A DNA stretch of 34,890 nt from an uncultured Alphaproteobacteria bacterium (GTDB taxonomy: Bacteria > Pseudomonadota > Alphaproteobacteria > Rs-D84). A program made the translations under genes and the position numbers. The DNA lies in assembly GCA_934230415.1 (NCBI GenBank), contig CAKQEW010000008.1:1-34890 (forward strand), given 5' to 3'. Of the stretch, positions 16,045 to 23,256 are shown one piece after another; within the stretch, counting starts at the first letter, position 1; the number at the start of each line of letters is the position of its first letter. The notes under the pieces are model-generated. The model ran no database searches and was not told where the DNA came from. It saw nothing but the letters and a program-made list of their open reading frames with translations.

Positions 16045-16113
16045 TGTTGTAATGATTGCACGCTGTTTTTGCTGAATATTGCGCAACAGTGAACTGAAGT
16101 AATTTTAAAGACC

Positions 16114-16133
16114 CTATTCCTGCCTGCGCAGGA
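16114..16133. repeat. Palindromic REP-like hairpin
   Basis: ATTCCTGC-CTGC-GCAGGAAT is a perfect 8-bp stem followed by GACA. Palindromes of this kind (ATTCC…GGAATGAC) are widespread in intergenic space of proteobacteria. Confidence 0.5.
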
Positions 16134-16156
16134 ATGACAATAGTAAAGAACGTATT

Positions 16157-16223
16157 AAGTTCCCCTCTGGCGGAACCAGCCACAAAATCATACGATTTCG
16201 CGGGGCCCGGTAGAGGGGAACTT
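16157..16223. repeat. 67-bp element with 12-bp terminal inverted repeats (module M2, copy A)
   Basis: AAGTTCCCCTCT and AGAGGGGAACTT are perfect inverted ends. The same ends bound a longer element at 30667-30831. Size and structure suggest a non-autonomous MITE-like element. No target duplication is obvious. Confidence 0.65.
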
Positions 16224-16242
16224 TGGTCCGCGACAATAAGAG

Positions 16243-16310
16243 ACAAGTGCGCCGGATGGCGCACCTCTTTGCTCTCTGCGCTCTGCTCTTTGCTCTCTAT
16301 CTCTATAACG
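16243..16310. repeat. Repeat module M3, copy A, with a pyrimidine tract
   Basis: The 22 bases beginning ACAAGTGCGCCGGATGGCGC are identical to 30837-30858 and contain a 7-bp hairpin (GTGCGCC-GGAT-GGCGCAC). A tract of GCTCT/CTTTGCTCT units follows to about 16303. Unlike copy B, the minus-strand T run is broken (TTGTCTCTT). Confidence 0.7.
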
Positions 16311-16312
16311 AA

Positions 16313-16336
16313 TTCAGGGGGCAAAAGCCCCCTGAA
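16313..16336 (-). terminator. Hairpin after the 52-residue gene
   Basis: TTCAGGGGGC-AAAA-GCCCCCTGAA is a 10-bp perfect stem about 40 bases beyond the stop of the small minus-strand gene. Its T tail is weak, so termination is likely but not certain. Confidence 0.55.
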
Positions 16337-16375
16337 CAAAATTGATTTCGGTCATATAATCGCAACCAGAATAAA

Positions 16376-16534
16376 TTATTTTTCGTTCTGATTCATGTCG
16401 CGCACATTGATACCACGCGCGCTGAATTCGGCCGCCAGGTTTACTGCTGCGATACCTTTTTTGTAACCCCCAGCGTGCACCTTGTCCTGCAAGGCACCGG
16501 TCGCGGTTTTAAAACTTTTCACATTATCGGTCAT
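16376..16534 (-). CDS. 52-residue protein of unknown function
   Basis: A minus-strand frame of 52 codons begins MTDNVKSFKTATGALQDKVH and ends RDMNQNEK. It is soluble, mildly basic, without signal peptide or membrane helix, and its middle (GIAAVNLAAEFSARGINV) looks helical. AGAGG stands eight bases before the ATG. An excellent promoter (TTGACA-17-TAATCT) lies about 40 bp upstream and a hairpin follows. Expression signals make it a real gene despite its size. No family is recognised. It lies between the composite repeat and the OmpA-type lipoprotein gene. Confidence 0.75.
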   Translation of the reverse strand: MTDNVKSFKTATGALQDKVHAGGYKKGIAAVNLAAEFSARGINVRDMNQNEK

Positions 16535-16574
16535 AATCAATGCCTCTTGTCAAAATACCCCTCTGACATGCGTC

Positions 16575-16603
16575 AGATTACAATACCAAACCGTTTTTGT
16601 CAA
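16575..16603 (-). promoter_or_regulatory. Promoter of the 52-residue gene
   Basis: TTGACA (16603-16598) and TAATCT (16580-16575) with 17-bp spacing on the minus strand. It lies between this gene and the stop of the OmpA-type gene, so the two are separately transcribed. Confidence 0.8.
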
Positions 16604-16621
16604 GTATTATTGTCAACATCC

Positions 16622-18115
16622 CTATTCCGCGCAACCATACATGCCACATGGTTCGGTTGCAGAATATTCTTCAACAACAATTGGGGCCGCCTGTTGTTCT
16701 TCGGTATAGTGTGTTTCTTTGACAACGCGCACACGACGATTTGCCGCATTGGCAACACCATCGGCTGTCGGCACCGCCAGGTCTTCTTCGCCCGATGACA
16801 CGGCGACAATTTGGCTGGCCGGGATGCCGTATTTAATCAACATTTTCTGGACCGCTTCGGCACGACGTCCGCCCAGGGCATAGTTGTAATCCTTGGTGCC
16901 CATGGTGTCGGTATGTCCAACCACAGAAACCTTGATATTCTTGTTTGCCTGGGTTGCATCCGCCAATTTTTTAATCAGATCCTGGTATTCTGGTTTGATT
17001 GTTGCCTTGTTAAAATCAAAGCGGATTTCAAACACTTCTTCCATAACATGCTGTTTGGGTTCCAGTGGAATCTGTTGAACCTTTATAATTGTTTTTTCAG
17101 ACGATGCGGCCTGAATTTGATCCAGGCGTGAATTAATTGCCGCCAATTCTGCACGCATTGCCATCATCATATTAATGAATTCCTGGCGTGTGACCAATTC
17201 TTCGCTGACCGTTGGGATTTCATCCTGGCCCGGCTGATTTTCACATTCCGCGCCCATGTCGCCATCACAGTTTGCCAACATGGCAACATTATTACTGTCA
17301 GAAATGGTTTTATCGCCACCATAAATATTCTGGTTAAACACCAGTGGCTGAACCGGAACTGGATTAATCAGATGCTGGGGCACATTGACATTATTCACGA
17401 TAATTACACCATCACGCGCACGTCCCGCCCCATTCATTGCGCGCATTGTACGTGTTTCTGGATAGAAATCCGTTGGGACATTGCTGGCATTTGTTGCGCG
17501 CGCCGTGGTCACTGTTTCTGTTTCCGTCGCGACCTGGTTAGTTGCAACAACCTTGCCACCGCGGCAATCGCGCAGCGCGGTCAATGTTTTCTGGAAACGA
17601 TCACGACATTCATTTGCCGTACCGGTCTGGCCACTGGCCGCCGCCGACAACCAGCAATCAAATTTCGCCTGGGCTTCGGCCGCCAGCTGTGGATTTGTTT
17701 CCGTGGCATCATTCTTTAATTGATCCATCAGGTCATTATACGCCGCCGACAATTCAAAACCAGTTTCCTGGTCATCAACCGGCCAATTGTCCAGTGTTTC
17801 TGGGAATGGCACTTCGCCACTGAATGCGGCAACCGCCTTTTGCGCGAACAGTTCACCCATTTCAGAATACCCACTGGTACGCGCATTATAAATTGCATAT
17901 GAACGATAATTCATCGCCAACTGATTCAAAAAGGAATCCTGGTGTGGGGCGGAATAAACATCCAATTGTTCCACATAATCAACCGTCGGTGTGTCAATTG
18001 GTGCATAGGTGTCATTATTATTCTGGCCACCGGCACATGCCCCCAACACGACAACAGACGCCGCCGCGATAAAACGGGTAATAATCCATGTTGATACACA
18101 AGATTTATTTTTCAT
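16622..18115 (-). CDS. Lipoprotein with C-terminal OmpA-type peptidoglycan-binding domain
   Basis: The 497-residue protein has a signal of about 27 residues with lipobox VLGAC, then a low-complexity region. A helical middle follows with Gln/Asn/Thr-rich stretches and a short coiled-coil-like part (MMAMRAELAAINSRLDQIQ). The C-terminal 120 residues form an OmpA domain: IRFDFNKATIKPEYQDLI, VVGHTDTMGTKDYNYALGGRRAEAV, NRRVRV. HTD and the NRR arginine are the usual diaminopimelate-contacting residues. It should tether the outer membrane to peptidoglycan, like Pal, but the long N-terminal part is unlike Pal. AAGGAAAG stands before the ATG. Confidence 0.88.
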   Translation of the reverse strand: MKNKSCVSTWIITRFIAAASVVVLGACAGGQNNNDTYAPIDTPTVDYVEQLDVYSAPHQDSFLNQLAMNYRSYAIYNARTSGYSEMGELFAQKAVAAFSGEVPFPETLDNWPVDDQETGFELSAAYNDLMDQLKNDATETNPQLAAEAQAKFDCWLSAAASGQTGTANECRDRFQKTLTALRDCRGGKVVATNQVATETETVTTARATNASNVPTDFYPETRTMRAMNGAGRARDGVIIVNNVNVPQHLINPVPVQPLVFNQNIYGGDKTISDSNNVAMLANCDGDMGAECENQPGQDEIPTVSEELVTRQEFINMMMAMRAELAAINSRLDQIQAASSEKTIIKVQQIPLEPKQHVMEEVFEIRFDFNKATIKPEYQDLIKKLADATQANKNIKVSVVGHTDTMGTKDYNYALGGRRAEAVQKMLIKYGIPASQIVAVSSGEEDLAVPTADGVANAANRRVRVVKETHYTEEQQAAPIVVEEYSATEPCGMYGCAE

Positions 18116-18141
18116 AAACTTTCCTTTCTGTAATCCCCTGT

Positions 18142-18170
18142 ATTATACGATTTTTAAGCATATGAGTAAA
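18142..18170 (-). promoter_or_regulatory. Promoter of the OmpA-type lipoprotein gene
   Basis: TTTACT (18170-18165) and TATAAT (18147-18142), 17 bp apart on the minus strand, with a short leader. Confidence 0.7.
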
Positions 18171-18171
18171 G

Positions 18172-18198
18172 CAAAAAAAAACGCGCCATATGGCGCGA
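18172..18198 (-). terminator. Terminator of the 261-residue secreted protein gene
   Basis: The palindrome CGCGCCATATGGCGCG is followed on the minus strand by nine T residues, immediately after the stop codon. Confidence 0.85.
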
Positions 18199-18200
18199 AT

Positions 18201-18986
18201 TTATCGGTCGGAAAATTGTGATACCAGCGACCCCAACGATGACACCCCACTGCCGTTTGTCAGGCCGCCAACTGTTTCCATAATTGCCCCGGTATTCGTC
18301 TTCTGGCCAACACCACTGACCGTTGTGGTCAAGAATTCACCCCACATTTCGCGTTTCTTGGCCGACAGACGCGCAGAGCTGCACGTTTCAACCTTGTTCA
18401 TCAAATTAGTCGCCTGGGTCAATTCGGTTATGGTATAATCCTGGTCTGAAAAATCAATCAGGTTGAATATTTCATATATATTTGAAATTGTTTTTTTATT
18501 CTTGCACGACAAAGAACCATCCGAACAATATGTTGCCACACTGGCCTTTGGATAGCCTTTCCATACACCGTTATCCGTGAACGCATCATAACACAATGAA
18601 TTCATTTCATCCGTGCCGGCCGACATTGTCACCCGTGCCTGGAATGTACTGTTCTCACATTTCCGACGCCCCAGGTTGTTCCATGCCTCTGCCCCGGTCA
18701 TTTCACCAACCTTGGCCCACTCTTTCATCATATCGTTTACGAATGATATTTCACGACTGGTCGGGATACATGCATCCGTCAGTTCCTTGTCCTGGGCACT
18801 CAGGACCTTGACATTTTGAACCAGCCCCAGCACCGTCCCGGCCAGTCCCGCCGCATCATCCGCCATGCCAGACGATGCTTGCTGGGCCGAAACACTGGCG
18901 GCCTTTTTAATTGTGACCGCCGCATCCGCCCCGCCAAATGCCAGGCCCGATACAACACCCAATAAAATCAGCAAGTTTTTTTTCAT
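18201..18986 (-). CDS. Secreted protein of unknown function with paired cysteines
   Basis: The 261-residue protein has a clear signal peptide (1-22, ending GGADA). The mature part contains several cysteines (DACIPT, RRKCENS, SLCYDAF, TYCSDGSLSCKN, ETCSSAR), so disulfides in the periplasm or outside are likely. The C-terminal third is Gly/Ser/Thr-rich. No known domain is recognised. A TATAAT box is at 19004-19009 and AGAGAGAG precedes the ATG. It is monocistronic, with its own terminator. The type of protein resembles the other secreted cysteine-bearing proteins in this window. Confidence 0.7.
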   Translation of the reverse strand: MKKNLLILLGVVSGLAFGGADAAVTIKKAASVSAQQASSGMADDAAGLAGTVLGLVQNVKVLSAQDKELTDACIPTSREISFVNDMMKEWAKVGEMTGAEAWNNLGRRKCENSTFQARVTMSAGTDEMNSLCYDAFTDNGVWKGYPKASVATYCSDGSLSCKNKKTISNIYEIFNLIDFSDQDYTITELTQATNLMNKVETCSSARLSAKKREMWGEFLTTTVSGVGQKTNTGAIMETVGGLTNGSGVSSLGSLVSQFSDR

Positions 18987-19003
18987 CTCTCTCTTTACAA
19001 CAT

Positions 19004-19009
19004 ATTATA
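19004..19009 (-). promoter_or_regulatory. -10 box of the 261-residue secreted protein gene
   Basis: A perfect TATAAT on the minus strand, 18 bp upstream of the ATG. The -35 region is AT-rich and not clearly conserved (TTATTC, 16 bp away). Confidence 0.45.
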
Positions 19010-19040
19010 ACATAAAAAAATATCTGAATAAATATAAAAA

Positions 19041-19069
19041 TTGCTTTTTATGTTCAGGCGCGCTACACT
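19041..19069 (+). promoter_or_regulatory. Promoter of lptC-lptB (leaderless?)
   Basis: TTGCTT (19041-19046) and TACACT (19064-19069) have exactly 17 bp between them. The GTG at 19077 is 8 bases after the -10 box, so the transcript would begin at or next to the start codon. Confidence 0.6.
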
Positions 19070-19076
19070 GAACCCC

Positions 19077-19556
19077 GTGCAAAGCGACAGACGCAGTTTT
19101 ATCATATTTTTTAAACACAGACGGTTAAAGCGCCTGTGGCAGTTTTTCTTTACCGGATGGGGCCTGGTGATGGTTGCGGCATTGGTTGCAGGCGCCCTGT
19201 TTACCCAGCAATTATTGTGGACACCAATCACCGCAATTAACATGACAGATATCGTCAGTAACCAGTTTAAAATGTCTGACGCGGCATTTGCCGGCACCGA
19301 CGCAAACGGCAATCCGTTCAAAATTCGCGCCGCATCGGGTCGCCAGGAATACGATACGCCCGATATGATTTTTCTGGAAACGGTATCTGGGACCGTGGTG
19401 CGCGTGTCAAATGGCCAGAAAATAACCGATGACATTCGTGCGCGTTCAGGCGTATATAACCGTCGCGCCCGCACAATTACATTGCGTGGCCATGTGCGCA
19501 TTGATTCCAGCAATGGCGACAAAATTTTAACAGACGAACTGGTGGTGAAATTATGA
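19077..19556 (+). CDS. lptC: LPS export system protein LptC
   Basis: LptC is the bitopic inner-membrane protein that receives lipopolysaccharide from the LptBFG transporter and passes it to LptA. The product has a basic N-terminus, one membrane helix (LVMVAALVAGALF), then a beta-jellyroll-like part with NQFKMSDAAFAGTDANGNPFKIRAASGRQ and RSGVYNRRARTITLRGHVRI. I chose GTG 19077 (159 residues) because earlier TTG and ATG starts fall inside a well-formed promoter. Its stop overlaps the ATG of lptB by four bases (ATGA). lptA, often next to these genes, is absent here. Confidence 0.82.
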   Translation: MQSDRRSFIIFFKHRRLKRLWQFFFTGWGLVMVAALVAGALFTQQLLWTPITAINMTDIVSNQFKMSDAAFAGTDANGNPFKIRAASGRQEYDTPDMIFLETVSGTVVRVSNGQKITDDIRARSGVYNRRARTITLRGHVRIDSSNGDKILTDELVVKL

Positions 19557-20281
19557 AACAATCCGTATTACGTGTTGAACATCTGTCTAAATCATACGGA
19601 AAACGTATGGTTATCCGTGACATATCAATGATTGCGCGCCAGGGCGAATCGGTTGGCCTGTTGGGTCCAAATGGCGCGGGTAAAACAACCGCATTTTATT
19701 GCATCACGGGCCAGTTGGCGGCAACCGGTGGCCAAATTTTCCTGAATTCCCAGGATATAACCCACCTGCCGTTTTACCAGCGCGCGCGGTTACATATCGG
19801 ATACCTGCCCCAGGAAAACAGTGTTTTCCGCGGACTGACGGTGGAACAAAACATCATGGCCATACTGGAGGTCGTAGAACCAGACCGCAAGAAACGCAAA
19901 CAGAAATTGGATGCGTTATTGGATGAATTTTCCATATCGGCCCTGCGCCACAGTCCGGCAACCGCGCTGTCTGGGGGTGAACGTCGCCGTGTGGAAATTG
20001 CGCGTGCGTTGGCAAATGACCCAAAATTTATTTTGTTGGACGAACCATTTGCCGGCATTGACCCGATTGCGGTGAACGAAATTCGTACCCTGGTGTCCCA
20101 GTTAAAGAACCGCGGACTGGGCGTGATTATTACCGATCACAACGTGCGTGAAACACTGGGCATCACCGACCGCAGTTATGTATTGCACGACGGCAAAATT
20201 CTGAAGCATGGAACCACCGACGAAATTATCCAGGACGAAATGGTGAAAAAGGTATACCTGGGCGAAGATTTCACAATGTAA
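19553..20281 (+). CDS. lptB: LPS export ABC transporter ATPase LptB
   Basis: LptB drives extraction of lipopolysaccharide from the inner membrane together with LptF and LptG. The 242-residue ATPase has Walker A GPNGAGKTT (about 37-45), the Q-loop region YLPQENSVFRGLTVEQNI and the signature LSGGERRRVEIARAL. Walker B ILLDEPFAGIDP and the switch histidine in ITDHNVRETLG follow. The PQENSVFRGLTVEQN and DEPFAGIDP wording is characteristic of LptB. It overlaps lptC, so the two are translationally coupled. It ends in a strong bidirectional terminator. Confidence 0.96.
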   Translation: MKQSVLRVEHLSKSYGKRMVIRDISMIARQGESVGLLGPNGAGKTTAFYCITGQLAATGGQIFLNSQDITHLPFYQRARLHIGYLPQENSVFRGLTVEQNIMAILEVVEPDRKKRKQKLDALLDEFSISALRHSPATALSGGERRRVEIARALANDPKFILLDEPFAGIDPIAVNEIRTLVSQLKNRGLGVIITDHNVRETLGITDRSYVLHDGKILKHGTTDEIIQDEMVKKVYLGEDFTM

Positions 20282-20288
20282 ATCAAAA

Positions 20289-20323
20289 AATAACGGCGGG
20301 ATATTCCGCCGTTATTTTTTATT
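20289..20323. terminator. Bidirectional terminator between lptB and the Cys-rich gene
   Basis: AATAACGGCGG and CCGCCGTTATT form an 11-bp stem with a six-base loop, flanked by A and T runs on both sides. Confidence 0.9.
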
Positions 20324-20328
20324 CCCAT

Positions 20329-21513
20329 TTATTCACCCAGTTTATAGTAACACATTGCGGGTTGACCACCGCTGACATAATCATATTCGCCGGTGTCATC
20401 TTCGCCAGATTCTTCATAGCATGCGGTGATTGGAATATCGTTGACCGGGTATGCATTACCCGACGGTGTGGGATAAACCGCACGTTTTCCGACACGGTTT
20501 TCAACCGTTGGACATTTGGTGCAATTTGCCACGCGTTCATCAGACACGGTTCCATATGTGTCCGCCGGACATTGAAAATAGAACTGGCCACGGCATACTG
20601 CCTTGCCCTGGACCGTTGTGGATTCAACCGCGCGCCACATTAAATATGTGCCATCGGGCGATTTTACCCATTCTGTGGCCGTATCACAATTTGTCAAGCA
20701 CGAATACGCATATACCGGATCCGGACAGTTGGATGATGTAACCGCCCGTGGCGATATGTAATCCAGATAATATCCAGAATTACATTCCAGACATGTGCTA
20801 TATTCCGTACTGCCATATTTCAGACGCTTTGGCGTTTTGCAGTATGAAATACTGGGGGTTACGCCGGGAACTTCTGATATTCTGCATTCCGGTTCACATC
20901 CTGTAATAGCAATATTAGCGGACCCGGTACATGTGGCAGACGTCACATTTTGTTTGGTTGTCGTAACACCTGTATACCCATCGTCACATACCCGGCATGT
21001 TTCATATTCATCAGAACCAACAACGACGATACTGGAATATTTACAATTTGGCAATGACGTCTTGTCCATCACGGTACCACCTGTGACGCTGCATTTATTG
21101 TTACTCTTGGCCGAACATCTGTACTGATAACCAACCTCGCCACAATCTGTCAAATTATACATGGCATAATCACCAAATGTGTACACCGTGCCACCATCGC
21201 CCCCCCGCGTCCTAGAAATGGCAAGTCCATTCGCGACAAGGCCGGTTTTACAAGTTGCGCATTCTGCAATCAACCATTGTTGTCCTGTTTTTTGGGATGT
21301 AACCTGATACGTATTAAAATATTCACATGATGATTCATCCATCATACCGGAATTCAATGCCCCCGACAGGATTCCATTATCTGCAAACACAACAGAGCAC
21401 CCTGCGGTTGCGCCCATCATTCCAATGGGATTAATCCCAACCGTCGGCGTGGCAAACGCGCCCCCCCCCACGAACAAGCCGACCACAATAATAAATGCAG
21501 CCCGAAACCACAT
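20329..21513 (-). CDS. Secreted cysteine-rich repeat protein
   Basis: The 394-residue protein has a signal peptide (1-21, ending GGAFA) and about 30 cysteines, many in C-x2-C pairs: ECATCKTG, TCRVCDDGYTG, TCLECNSGYYLD, NCTKCPTV. The C-x2-C-x2-GY pattern resembles the EGF/GCC2-type cysteine-rich repeats more often seen in eukaryotic surface proteins. It is likely stabilised by disulfides outside the cytoplasm. No exact family is recognised. AAGGGG stands before the ATG. It begins 20 bases after the carD stop and has no promoter of its own in that gap, so it is probably cotranscribed with carD. Confidence 0.78.
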   Translation of the reverse strand: MWFRAAFIIVVGLFVGGGAFATPTVGINPIGMMGATAGCSVVFADNGILSGALNSGMMDESSCEYFNTYQVTSQKTGQQWLIAECATCKTGLVANGLAISRTRGGDGGTVYTFGDYAMYNLTDCGEVGYQYRCSAKSNNKCSVTGGTVMDKTSLPNCKYSSIVVVGSDEYETCRVCDDGYTGVTTTKQNVTSATCTGSANIAITGCEPECRISEVPGVTPSISYCKTPKRLKYGSTEYSTCLECNSGYYLDYISPRAVTSSNCPDPVYAYSCLTNCDTATEWVKSPDGTYLMWRAVESTTVQGKAVCRGQFYFQCPADTYGTVSDERVANCTKCPTVENRVGKRAVYPTPSGNAYPVNDIPITACYEESGEDDTGEYDYVSGGQPAMCYYKLGE

Positions 21514-21533
21514 AGAAAAAACCCCTTGCGTTA

Positions 21534-22100
21534 TTATTCGGATTCTTCGTCCATATCCTCGTCTTCATCATCTGTTTCAACAGCGTTCAGGTCAATTTCC
21601 TTTGGAATGCCCAAAATGTCTTCTATTTGATCGGATGCGGCATCCAAATCAATTTTATGCAATACGGCAAATTCCTGGGCCATGCGTTCCAACGCACGCA
21701 AATACAACTGGCGCGCCGAAAACGTCATCGTGTCCGCCGCCGTACGCCGTTGCAGGTCACGTACAACTTCGGCCAATTTCATTGGATCCCCAGAATTAAT
21801 GTTTTCTTCGTACTGGGCTGCACGACGTGCCCAAATCATACGCTTTGCCCCGGCCTTGCCCTTGGCGGATGCAATTGCCTCGTCCATCTTCTTGGCGGTG
21901 GTCAATGGCCGCAATCCGGAAATTTCGGCACGTTCAACCGGCACGCGCAATGTCATATGATTACGTTCAAATTCAATGACCAGCATCTTGATTTTCTGGT
22001 CACCGATTGTTTGCTCTTCGGTGCGAACCAGTTTGCCCACGCCCTGGGTTGGGTATACAACATACTGACCGGCTTTAAAATCTAGTTTTTTACTTGGCAT
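21534..22100 (-). CDS. carD: CarD/CdnL-type transcription regulator
   Basis: CarD-type proteins bind the RNA polymerase beta subunit and stabilise the open promoter complex, especially at growth-related promoters. The 188-residue protein begins MPSKKLDFKAGQYVVYPTQGVGKLV, the RNA-polymerase-interacting Tudor-like domain. It continues with MLVIEFERNHMTLRVPVERAEISGLRPL. A helical DNA-binding part follows (WARRAAQYEENINSGDPMKLAEVVRDL, LYLRALERMAQEFA). The acidic tail is DDEDEDMDEESE. I placed the start at 22100; an upstream extension reads through the mRNA leader. AAGGG is 11 bases upstream. Confidence 0.93.
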   Translation of the reverse strand: MPSKKLDFKAGQYVVYPTQGVGKLVRTEEQTIGDQKIKMLVIEFERNHMTLRVPVERAEISGLRPLTTAKKMDEAIASAKGKAGAKRMIWARRAAQYEENINSGDPMKLAEVVRDLQRRTAADTMTFSARQLYLRALERMAQEFAVLHKIDLDAASDQIEDILGIPKEIDLNAVETDDEDEDMDEESE

Positions 22101-22144
22101 AATAACGTTACCCTTTTGCGGTTGCCATTCCCTCTGTCCCACAT

Positions 22145-22172
22145 ATTATACCACAAAAAAACCGAAAAACAA
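22145..22172 (-). promoter_or_regulatory. Promoter of carD
   Basis: TTGTTT (22172-22167) and a perfect TATAAT (22150-22145), 16 bp apart on the minus strand. Confidence 0.65.
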
Positions 22173-22182
22173 ACAGTTGACT

Positions 22183-22212
22183 AAAAAAATAAATGCCCCA
22201 TTGTGGGGCACA
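22183..22212 (-). terminator. Terminator of the 180-residue secreted protein gene
   Basis: TGCCCCA-TTG-TGGGGCA is followed on the minus strand by TTTATTTTTTT just after the stop codon. Confidence 0.85.
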
Positions 22213-22218
22213 TATTCA

Positions 22219-22761
22219 TTACCGAATTATACGACGCACCGTACCGGTTCGGCGAACCGTGGATTTACGCACTGTATCCGGGGATACGACAAAATCAACA
22301 CAAACCCATTCGTCATTCTGCAGAACCGCCGACTGGCCATTCGGACATTCCGGTTTTTCCAATTGCCATGTAAAGCAGCTGCCTTTCTGGTACGACTGGT
22401 ACGTTGCGTTATCCGCACCATCACGGGTATACGCGCCATATTCAGGGTTCCATTCGCCCGTGGCCGCGCCACCGCACCATTTGCGACGACCAAAACATTC
22501 AATACGATTTCCCGCCACGTCTGTTAATTCCACCGGTTCCGATGTGTCCACATACCCATTTGCCGCACGGTCCCCCGAACCCATTGCGCGCCCCGTTTCC
22601 AAATCACGGCACCATAATTTCACACATTCCGCGGTATTCAGCCCGTCAATTTTCGCATGCAATGCCAGCACATAACCCGCCCCACAAGACGTGAATTTCG
22701 CCGCATCCGCCGCACAAAATGCAAACGCGAATATAAAAACGGAACAAATTATCTTCTTCAT
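22219..22761 (-). CDS. Secreted protein of unknown function with cysteines
   Basis: From the ATG at 22761 the product has 180 residues. The signal peptide is 1-20 (CSVFIFAFAFCAADA). The mature part begins KFTSCGAGYVLALHAKIDG and contains CVKLWCRDLETG, ECFGRRKWCGG and FTWQLEKPECPNG, with an Arg-rich end (VRKSTVRRTGTVRRIIR). The cysteine spacing suggests two or three disulfides. A longer reading frame extends 32 codons upstream, but the signal peptide and AGAGAG fix the start. A TACAAT box lies about 20 bp upstream. No known family is recognised. Confidence 0.7.
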   Translation of the reverse strand: MKKIICSVFIFAFAFCAADAAKFTSCGAGYVLALHAKIDGLNTAECVKLWCRDLETGRAMGSGDRAANGYVDTSEPVELTDVAGNRIECFGRRKWCGGAATGEWNPEYGAYTRDGADNATYQSYQKGSCFTWQLEKPECPNGQSAVLQNDEWVCVDFVVSPDTVRKSTVRRTGTVRRIIR

Positions 22762-22822
22762 ACTACGGTTCTCTCTGGTTCCACATATTGTACACAATTT
22801 GTGCCAAAAATCCAAACGCTTT

Positions 22823-23251
22823 TTATTGTCCCAATCCCGCCGGTGTGAATCGGCCAATGTTGTTAAACAATTCCTGTAACGCGTTCAATTCAATCGCCGC
22901 CGGGATTTCTGTTTCACCATCGGCAATCATAACATCTGGCAAATCCGCATCGTGCAAGACCTGGGTCTGGGTCACACGATTACCATTCACCCACGCCAGT
23001 AACACGGTCTTGTTTTCATACCGTTGCGGCAACGGCCCGCGATAATTTTCATCCACGCCATAGTAAATCCACACGGTATCACCATAAATCGTTTTTACCT
23101 GGGGCGCGCCGATTTTATCCTGCAATTGGGCGGTCGTATGAATGTCCGCCACCACCGTTTCCAGGTCATCTGGGAAAACGTACCCACGATGTTTTGTCTG
23201 GAACGTGCATGCCGTCAATGCGATTAAGCAGATTAATGTCAGTTTTCTCAT
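22823..23251 (-). CDS. bamE: Outer-membrane assembly lipoprotein BamE (SmpA/OmlA family)
   Basis: BamE is an accessory lipoprotein of the BAM complex that inserts beta-barrel proteins in the outer membrane. The 142-residue product has lipobox ALTAC at Cys15. The BamE fold follows: GYVFPDDLETVVADI, then LQDKIGAPQVKTIYGDTVWIYYG, which corresponds to the usual LGTP…WYY segment. A C-terminal extension of about 35 residues is family-variable. It starts only 5 bases after the stop of nifJ and is probably cotranscribed with it, an unusual partner. Its own Shine-Dalgarno site lies within the end of nifJ. Confidence 0.8.
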   Translation of the reverse strand: MRKLTLICLIALTACTFQTKHRGYVFPDDLETVVADIHTTAQLQDKIGAPQVKTIYGDTVWIYYGVDENYRGPLPQRYENKTVLLAWVNGNRVTQTQVLHDADLPDVMIADGETEIPAAIELNALQELFNNIGRFTPAGLGQ

Positions 23252-23256
23252 TGTGA

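Noticed and set aside
16243..16310. Short repeated units (GCTCT) as a possible CRISPR array
   Set aside because: The units are only 5-9 bases long with no spacers and no cas genes nearby; it is a simple pyrimidine tract.
15212..16339. 375-codon minus-strand frame across the end of eno and the repeats
   Set aside because: It is antisense to eno and crosses two repeat modules and a terminator; the true genes on the + strand explain the DNA.
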